Origin: Alistipes sp.
GTDB lineage: Bacteria > Bacteroidota > Bacteroidia > Bacteroidales > Rikenellaceae
NCBI GenBank assembly: GCA_017437045.1
Contig: JAFSBY010000019.1
Location: 1-64,000 of the forward strand
Length of the DNA: 64,000 nucleotides
Direction: 5' to 3'
A model generated the notes under the pieces. The model had not been told where the DNA came from and searched no databases. It worked only from the letters and a program-made list of their open reading frames with translations. A program made the translations under genes and the position numbers. Below, one piece after another: positions 58,939 to 64,000 of the stretch. Numbering within the stretch: the stretch's first letter is position 1; every line of letters starts with the position of its first letter.

Positions 58939-61545
58939 ATGAAACGGCTGCTCATCCTTACCATTGCGTTGCTGGCCACCGTTGCCGTGTCGGCACAACG
59001 GCCGGCGAATGCCATCTGCGCGCTCGATCCCAAACATCCGATCGAATTGCTCGACGGAGCCTTCCGTTATGAGCATCAAGTCATCCAGCTCGACAAACAT
59101 ACGATTCTGATCGACGGCTCACTCAGCGATGCCGAGGCAGCCGCCCTCCCACACGTTTACAACACCTTCCAAGCTGCCGCGGCACATTTCGTAGCCGGCA
59201 GCGAGGAGCAACCGATGCGGGTCTATATTGCTCCGTGGGTCTATTGGATCGATGATCCGGACGATCCCTACATCCGTGGCTCGAAGGGCGAATATCCCTT
59301 TGGCATGGTGGTTAAATGCCCCTATTTGCACCTGATCGGCCTGCACACCAACCCCCGAGCCGTCGTGTTGGCCTCACAACGCGGACAGACGCAGGGTGCT
59401 GTGGGTAACTTCACGATGTTCGATTTCTGGGGCGACGGTATGCGCTTCGAGAATCTGACGATGGGCAATTTCTGCAACATCGACCTCGAATATCCCCTGA
59501 AACCCGAATTGGGTCGTCCGAAACGCAACTCGGCCATCACGCAGGCGCACGTGGCCTATTGTCACGGTGATCGGATCGTGGCGCGCAATGTCCACTTCTT
59601 GAGCCGACTGAATATGAGCCCGTTGGCCGGAGCAAAACGCGTGCTGTTTCAAAAGTGCCACATGGAATCGACCGACGATGCCCTCTGCTCGACGGGTGTT
59701 TATCTGAATTGTACGCTCGATTTTTACGGCCAAAAGCCCTTCTACAACACCGATCGCGGAGGTGTAATCTTCCTCGGATGTCGCTTTCGTGTCTGCCACG
59801 AAGAGCCGCGCCAATACTTCTGCAAGGCGCAGAATCCGCTCTCGATCATCAACTGCCGGTTTGAAGGCCCCACGCTGGACTATGTCGGGTGGACCCATAC
59901 GCCGGCCGAGTGGCTGCGCTGCTATCAGTACAGGGTCAAGATGAATGGGCAGCCCTACATCATCGGAGCCGATCAGCCGACGAATACGATTACGCTCGAT
60001 GATAAATTGTTGTTGTCGGCCTACTATGTGAAGTATCGTCTGCGCGATGATACCTATCTGGATTGTTATAATATCTATAACCTGCTTTGCGGGGATGATG
60101 GGTGGGATCCGCTTGGGCAACGTGCAGAGATCGAATACGCGGGTCGTCTGAGCAATCGCGACTATACGCAGATTGCCACTTCGCTCCAGCTCGACCGCCG
60201 ACAGGCCGAGCTTCGCACGGGCGAGGAGCCGCTGACGGTGACAGCCACCCTCTTCCGTCACTGTAACTATCCGCTCAACAACCGCCCGATCCGCTGGCGC
60301 GTGGAGTCGGGCTATGAGCGTTACGTGCAACTTTCGACCACCGAGGGACAGACCTGCACCGTTACGCCGACCAACGACGAAGATTATCCCGAACACTTCA
60401 CCCTCATTGCCTCGACCGACGAGGGACACGAGGCGGCCCTCGAACTGACGATCCATCCCAACCTGATAGCCCCGCCGACCTTCACCAAACAGCCCGAAAT
60501 TCTCCTTTCGCGGCCGGGAAGAGCCGACGTGGTGTATGCGCTCGATTTGGGCCAGCGCGAGGATCTCTCGATCGTTACGTGGTACCGTGCCAAGCGTAAG
60601 GATGGCAAGGATGCTGTGCCGGTAGCCGTATCTCCGGCCTACACATTCTCGCCCAATTACAAAGCGACGGGCGACATCGTGACGCGATTGGATGCTCCGA
60701 CTCTTGCTTATGGGCTGACACAGGATGATATTGGCTACTACCTTGTGGCCGGTGTTGCACCGAAACATATCCGCTCCGAGGCAGGCGAAGAGGTGCGCGT
60801 GGTAACCTCACGTCCCATCCGCAAGGAGGATGTAAAACAGATCCGCTCCATGGATCGCACGTTCGCCACCTTCCCGCCGATGAATCAACCGAAGATCGCT
60901 GCCGGCTGGTGGACGGTCGATAGTTTCAAGCCGGCCGACACGAAGGCCTACGGCTGGCAACCCAACCCCGAGAAACCCGCTTGGCGTTTCGGTGAGGGCA
61001 TCAACGGTGCACGAGGTACGGGTCTGTATCAGATCCAGAAGGGAGCACGCCTGCTCTATACCCCGACAGCCGAGCGCAAAGGCGATATGGAGGTAAGGCT
61101 CTATTGCGACCCCGCCAAGACGGCCGGCCAGGGCTTTGGCAGTGCTACGGGGCAATATATGGACCTCTACATCCAATTCGATACGAAGACTTTGACGGGT
61201 TATGCCCTGCGCGTGGAGCGTACGACAAAATATAGCAATGCGGTTGATTTTAGTTTGGTGCGCTACGATCGAGGCGAGGTGACACCCCTCACCAAGCCGA
61301 TCTCTTCGCCCTGCTTCCGCACGGGGTGTACCTTGACGATCAAGATCGACGGCAAGCAGCTCACGGCCCATGTTGAGAGTCAGACACTCTTGCCGCTCGA
61401 AACACGCCATCTGCCGCAGCAGGTCGATCTGAAGACGACCGTAGAGCCGCTTCCCTATGGTGGTACGGGGCTGCTCTACACGGGGTCGTGTGGTGAGAGT
61501 ATCGTGCTGTTGCACTGCTTGCAGGTCGAGTGGAATGGCCAATAA
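58939..61545 (+). CDS. Secreted right-handed beta-helix protein, carbohydrate-active-looking
   Basis: An 868-aa exported protein (signal peptide 1-20, ending VSAQ). Residues about 70-420 have the spacing of a parallel beta-helix (MVVKCPYLHLIGLHT, FRNLTMG-like RFENLTMGNFCNIDLEY, RIVARNVHFLSRLN, VLFQKCHMESTDDALCSTGV, VIFLGCRFRVCHEE), as in pectin-active lyases and methylesterases. An Ig-like region (about 440-560) and a C-terminal jelly-roll domain (about 680-868) follow, the latter resembling LamG/DUF1080 modules. Substrate and catalytic residues could not be assigned. The start at 58939 is set by the signal peptide. Lies 14 bases after ybaK. Confidence 0.75.
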   Translation: MKRLLILTIALLATVAVSAQRPANAICALDPKHPIELLDGAFRYEHQVIQLDKHTILIDGSLSDAEAAALPHVYNTFQAAAAHFVAGSEEQPMRVYIAPWVYWIDDPDDPYIRGSKGEYPFGMVVKCPYLHLIGLHTNPRAVVLASQRGQTQGAVGNFTMFDFWGDGMRFENLTMGNFCNIDLEYPLKPELGRPKRNSAITQAHVAYCHGDRIVARNVHFLSRLNMSPLAGAKRVLFQKCHMESTDDALCSTGVYLNCTLDFYGQKPFYNTDRGGVIFLGCRFRVCHEEPRQYFCKAQNPLSIINCRFEGPTLDYVGWTHTPAEWLRCYQYRVKMNGQPYIIGADQPTNTITLDDKLLLSAYYVKYRLRDDTYLDCYNIYNLLCGDDGWDPLGQRAEIEYAGRLSNRDYTQIATSLQLDRRQAELRTGEEPLTVTATLFRHCNYPLNNRPIRWRVESGYERYVQLSTTEGQTCTVTPTNDEDYPEHFTLIASTDEGHEAALELTIHPNLIAPPTFTKQPEILLSRPGRADVVYALDLGQREDLSIVTWYRAKRKDGKDAVPVAVSPAYTFSPNYKATGDIVTRLDAPTLAYGLTQDDIGYYLVAGVAPKHIRSEAGEEVRVVTSRPIRKEDVKQIRSMDRTFATFPPMNQPKIAAGWWTVDSFKPADTKAYGWQPNPEKPAWRFGEGINGARGTGLYQIQKGARLLYTPTAERKGDMEVRLYCDPAKTAGQGFGSATGQYMDLYIQFDTKTLTGYALRVERTTKYSNAVDFSLVRYDRGEVTPLTKPISSPCFRTGCTLTIKIDGKQLTAHVESQTLLPLETRHLPQQVDLKTTVEPLPYGGTGLLYTGSCGESIVLLHCLQVEWNGQ

Positions 61546-61590
61546 TCGTTGAATGCGATAAAGAGAAACATAAAAACAAACTAATCTGTT

Positions 61591-62910
61591 ATGAACAAAA
61601 TCAAACAATCCATTCTCAAGTACAACGGCGTAAACTATCTTGTGCCGTTCATCCTGATCACCTCCTGCTTTGCGTTGTGGGGCTTCGCCAACGATATTAC
61701 GAACCCGATGGTGAAGGCCTTCTCGAAGATCTTTAACATGAGTGTGACCGAGGGTGCTCTGGTGCAGGTGGCCTTCTATGGCGGTTACTTCGCCATGGCC
61801 TTCCCGGCAGCCATGTTTATCCGTCGCTTCTCCTACAAAGCGGGTATTTTGATGGGCTTGGGACTCTATGCCATGGGTGCGCTGCTCTTCTTCCCGGCCA
61901 AGATGACGGGCAACTACTATCCCTTCCTGCTGGCCTACTTCATCCTTACGTGCGGCCTGTCGTTCCTCGAGACGAGTGCCAACCCCTACATCCTGGCTAT
62001 GGGATCGCCCGAAACCGCCACGCGCCGTCTGAATATGGCTCAGGCCTTCAATCCGATGGGCTCGCTGCTGGGTATGTATGTGGCGATGAACTTTATCCAG
62101 GCTAAACTCAATCCGGCAGATTCGGTCGAGCGTGCGCAGTTGAGCGAGGTGGCGTTTGAGGAGATGAAGCAATCGGACCTTTCGGTGCTGATCGGCCCCT
62201 ATCTGATCATTGGTCTGGTCATCGTCGCCATGTTCCTCTTGATCTGGTGGATGAAGATGCCCAAGGTGCAGGAGAACTCCAAGCAGGATGGTCTGCTGCC
62301 GACCCTGCGTCGCATCTTCGCGCAGAAACGCTACCGCAACGGTGTGATTGCCCAGTTTGCCTATGTTGGCGCACAGATCATGTGCTGGACCTTCATTATC
62401 CAGTATGGTACGCGTGTCTTGACGGGTGAGGGAATGGCCGAGCAGGCTGCCGAGGTGCTCTCGCAACGTTATAACATCATCGCCATGGTGATCTTCTGCT
62501 CGTCGCGTTTCATTTGTACCTTCCTGCTGAAATACATCAATGCCGGTCGTCTGCTGGCTATTTTGGCCATTGCTGCCTCCTGCTTTACGGCCTGCGTGAT
62601 CGGTATTGACGGCCGTTGGGGTCTCTATGCGCTGGTAGCTGTTTCGGCCTGCATGTCGCTGATGTTCCCCACGATCTACGGTATTGCCCTCGAGGGCATG
62701 GGCGAGGATGCCAAGTTTGGTGCTGCGGGTCTGATTATGGCCATCCTGGGTGGCTCGGTGTTGCCGCCCGTGCAGGCGATGATCATCGACCAGAAAGAGA
62801 TTCTGGGCTGGCCGGCGGTCAATTGGTCGTTCATTCTGCCGCTTATGTGCTTCTTAGTGGTGATGTACTACGGCTTCTCGACCGCCCGCGAGGATAAGCA
62901 ACGCGCCTAA
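61591..62910 (+). CDS. fucP: FucP-type sugar:proton symporter (MFS)
   Basis: A 439-aa major facilitator transporter with 12 predicted TM helices. The opening FILITSCFALWGFANDITNP is the signature of the FHS (fucose-galactose-glucose symporter) family, and continues with QVAFYGGYFAMAFPAAMF and LSFLETSANPYILAMG, FucP-type motifs with the conserved Glu. L-fucose is the family archetype, but related Bacteroidetes members transport other hexoses, so the substrate is uncertain. It follows the beta-helix gene by 45 bases, which links uptake to the secreted protein. Confidence 0.87.
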   Translation: MNKIKQSILKYNGVNYLVPFILITSCFALWGFANDITNPMVKAFSKIFNMSVTEGALVQVAFYGGYFAMAFPAAMFIRRFSYKAGILMGLGLYAMGALLFFPAKMTGNYYPFLLAYFILTCGLSFLETSANPYILAMGSPETATRRLNMAQAFNPMGSLLGMYVAMNFIQAKLNPADSVERAQLSEVAFEEMKQSDLSVLIGPYLIIGLVIVAMFLLIWWMKMPKVQENSKQDGLLPTLRRIFAQKRYRNGVIAQFAYVGAQIMCWTFIIQYGTRVLTGEGMAEQAAEVLSQRYNIIAMVIFCSSRFICTFLLKYINAGRLLAILAIAASCFTACVIGIDGRWGLYALVAVSACMSLMFPTIYGIALEGMGEDAKFGAAGLIMAILGGSVLPPVQAMIIDQKEILGWPAVNWSFILPLMCFLVVMYYGFSTAREDKQRA

Positions 62911-62929
62911 TCTTAAAACCAATATAACC

Positions 62930-63610
62930 ATGAAACGACTCCTATTAGGAGCCATTGGGTTACTCTTTGGAGTGGCTGCTGTGGCCCAAGAACCGGCAAT
63001 CCCCTTCAATGGGGAGTTGCTCGACGGAACGGGTGTTCCGATCCGTTCGGCCCGCATCTATGTGCGCTCGGAGCGCGACTATGCCTTGACCGATCGGCAG
63101 GGACACTTCGGCCTGACGAATGTGCAGGCGCAGGATACGCTCTTCATCCTGATTAAGAAACGGCTCTACACGGTGCCGGTCGAGGGGCGCAAGAGTATTC
63201 GCATCTTCCTGCCCAATGAGCGAGATGCGATCCATGCCGAGGAGGCTCCCGAGTTTATGTCGATCGGCTATGGTTTCGTGGCTCGCCGTGAGCGCACGAG
63301 TGCCTCGAACTATATCTCGGGCGAGGAGCTGCGCCGCACCGGTCAGCACGACATCTTGCAGGCACTGCAGGGGCGTGTCCCGGGGTTGAATATCGTTGGT
63401 CAAGGGGAGAATACCTTTGTCAATATGCGCGGTATGCGTAGTTTCCGAGGAACTTCGGCACCGCTCTTTGTGATCGACGGGGTGATTGTCCCCTCGTTAG
63501 ACGGCTACTCGGTGAGCGATGTGGACTATATCGAGGTGATGAAAGAGGGTTCGATTTACGGCTCACAAGGAGCTAATGGCGCAATTCTGATCCATACGAA
63601 ACGTCAGTGA
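62930..63610 (+). CDS. Secreted CarboxypepD_reg plus TonB plug domain, no barrel
   Basis: A 226-aa exported protein. Signal peptide (1-19, ending AVAQ), a carboxypeptidase-regulatory-like domain (GVPIRSARIYVRSERDYAL, DRQGHFGLTNVQ) and then a full TonB-receptor plug (ISGEELRRTGQHDILQALQG, VPGLNIVGQGENTFVNMRGM, FVIDGVIVPS, DVDYIEVMKEGSIYGSQGAN). It stops where the transmembrane barrel should begin. The tail NGAILIHTK is the normal end of a plug. It is intact in length for its ORF and not obviously truncated. Last gene of the cluster, 19 bases after the permease. Confidence 0.84.
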   Translation: MKRLLLGAIGLLFGVAAVAQEPAIPFNGELLDGTGVPIRSARIYVRSERDYALTDRQGHFGLTNVQAQDTLFILIKKRLYTVPVEGRKSIRIFLPNERDAIHAEEAPEFMSIGYGFVARRERTSASNYISGEELRRTGQHDILQALQGRVPGLNIVGQGENTFVNMRGMRSFRGTSAPLFVIDGVIVPSLDGYSVSDVDYIEVMKEGSIYGSQGANGAILIHTKRQ

Positions 63611-63639
63611 TCTTCCGGCCTTATAACACTTCAAATCAA

Positions 63640-63677
63640 AAGGGACTGTCTCAACGGGTTTGGTTGGACAGTCCCTT
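63640..63677. terminator. Bidirectional terminator, GGGCTGTCC family
   Basis: AAGGGACTGTCTCAAC / GTTGGACAGTCCCTT with one bulge and loop GGGTTTG, between convergent genes. Confidence 0.86.
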
Positions 63678-63680
63678 GTT

Positions 63681-64000
63681 TTATTCTACGATGGTTGCCC
63701 CCATCAGACCGATCACCACATCGTTCGAGAGCGTTTCGAGGGTGAGCTGCCGTAGCTCCTTCTCGGGGTCAATCGCCATTTCGACGATTGTGGCTGCACC
63801 GCCTTCGATCATCGGATTGACCCCTTCGAGGTGCAACTCTTTGGCAAGGTGGCGACTGCAACGGCCATTTTTGAGCCATACGCGCGGTAGTGCTGGAGCA
63901 CGGAAGGCGTAGCCGTCCGCATAGCCGATCTGCTCGATGGAGGGCCAATTGTCGGGATTGACGAGTGCCAACGTTTCGCTCGTTCCATCCGTATAACAGA
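63681..64000 (-). CDS. Unidentified protein, C-terminal part (cut by window edge)
   Basis: The final 105 or so residues of a leftward gene whose start lies beyond 64000. The visible part reads TLALVNPDNWPSIEQIGYADG near the edge and ends TLETLSNDVVIGLMGATIVE. It contains short beta strands and a C-terminal hydrophobic strand, resembling the end of a secreted beta-domain or carbohydrate-active enzyme, but I cannot assign a family. It converges on the plug protein. The in-frame TTG at 63971 is not a real start because the frame continues to the edge. Confidence 0.6.
   Translation of the reverse strand, partial: CYTDGTSETLALVNPDNWPSIEQIGYADGYAFRAPALPRVWLKNGRCSRHLAKELHLEGVNPMIEGGAATIVEMAIDPEKELRQLTLETLSNDVVIGLMGATIVE

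Noticed and set aside
1-64000. tRNA genes, rRNA genes, CRISPR arrays and complete insertion sequences.
   Set aside because: None was seen in the intergenic regions: no cloverleaf with a TTC arm, no regularly spaced repeats, no transposase frame.

Overview
The window is a chromosomal segment of a Bacteroidales bacterium, most likely Alistipes or a close Rikenellaceae relative. Three observations support this. Nearly every promoter that can be read carries the Bacteroidetes -7 box TAnnTTTG, often with a -33 TTG/TTTG, and there is no Shine-Dalgarno pattern. The family repertoire is typical of the group: DUF4294, DUF3078, a fimbrillin-like lipoprotein, CarboxypepD_reg/TonB-plug proteins, an EF-G2 paralogue and a GT3-GT35 glycogen fusion. 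Highly expressed genes show strongly biased, GC-rich codon use. No tRNA, rRNA or CRISPR array was seen. Genus-level placement is inference.

Layout. 1-198: start of a mobile-element tyrosine integrase cut by the window edge. 499-3489: NarL-type two-component pair, XerC/D recombinase and hibernation factor hpf. 3556-6392: a plug-only TonB-type protein divergent from a RprX/RprY-like two-component system. 6416-13793: DUF4294, thioesterase, EF-G2, a coiled-coil membrane protein, DUF3108 and recG. 13870-20904: ispG, a WbqC-like protein, a GH2-fold protein that appears to have lost both catalytic glutamates, cvpA, rsgA, trmH-like and a LamG lipoprotein. 20970-24684: leftward operon apbE, diacylglycerol-kinase-like, AraC regulator, nfo. 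24882-30350: rpsO, pnp, an abundant OmpA/TPR lipoprotein and deoC. 30435-35331: CtpA-type protease, DUF3078 outer-membrane protein, and a fimbrillin-like lipoprotein preceded by a previously uncalled 45-aa peptide gene. 35620-44711: a glycogen cluster (GH57, GT4/5, debranching enzyme, and a 1416-aa synthase-phosphorylase fusion). 44844-52921: hemW, a structured small-RNA candidate, an unfamiliar membrane protein, a flavin reductase with a basic tail, a small XRE regulator and a 1554-aa surface lipoprotein. 53172-56063: lnt-folC. 56237-63610: a rightward cluster of two UroD-fold methyltransferase-like proteins, ybaK, a secreted beta-helix protein, a FucP-type permease and a second plug-only protein. 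63681-64000: an unidentified gene cut by the window edge.

How the parts work together. The glycogen cluster appears to be a self-contained storage-polymer module in which synthesis, phosphorolysis, branching or transfer, and debranching lie on one strand. The 56-63.6 kb cluster combines sugar uptake, a secreted carbohydrate-active-looking protein and methyl-transfer enzymes with metal-thiolate motifs; its substrate cannot be read from sequence. The 46-53 kb stretch is the most accessory-like part: a standalone structured RNA, a membrane protein with different base use, and a regulator/operator/giant adhesin arrangement. Six of the nine convergent gene junctions end in near-identical bidirectional terminator hairpins.
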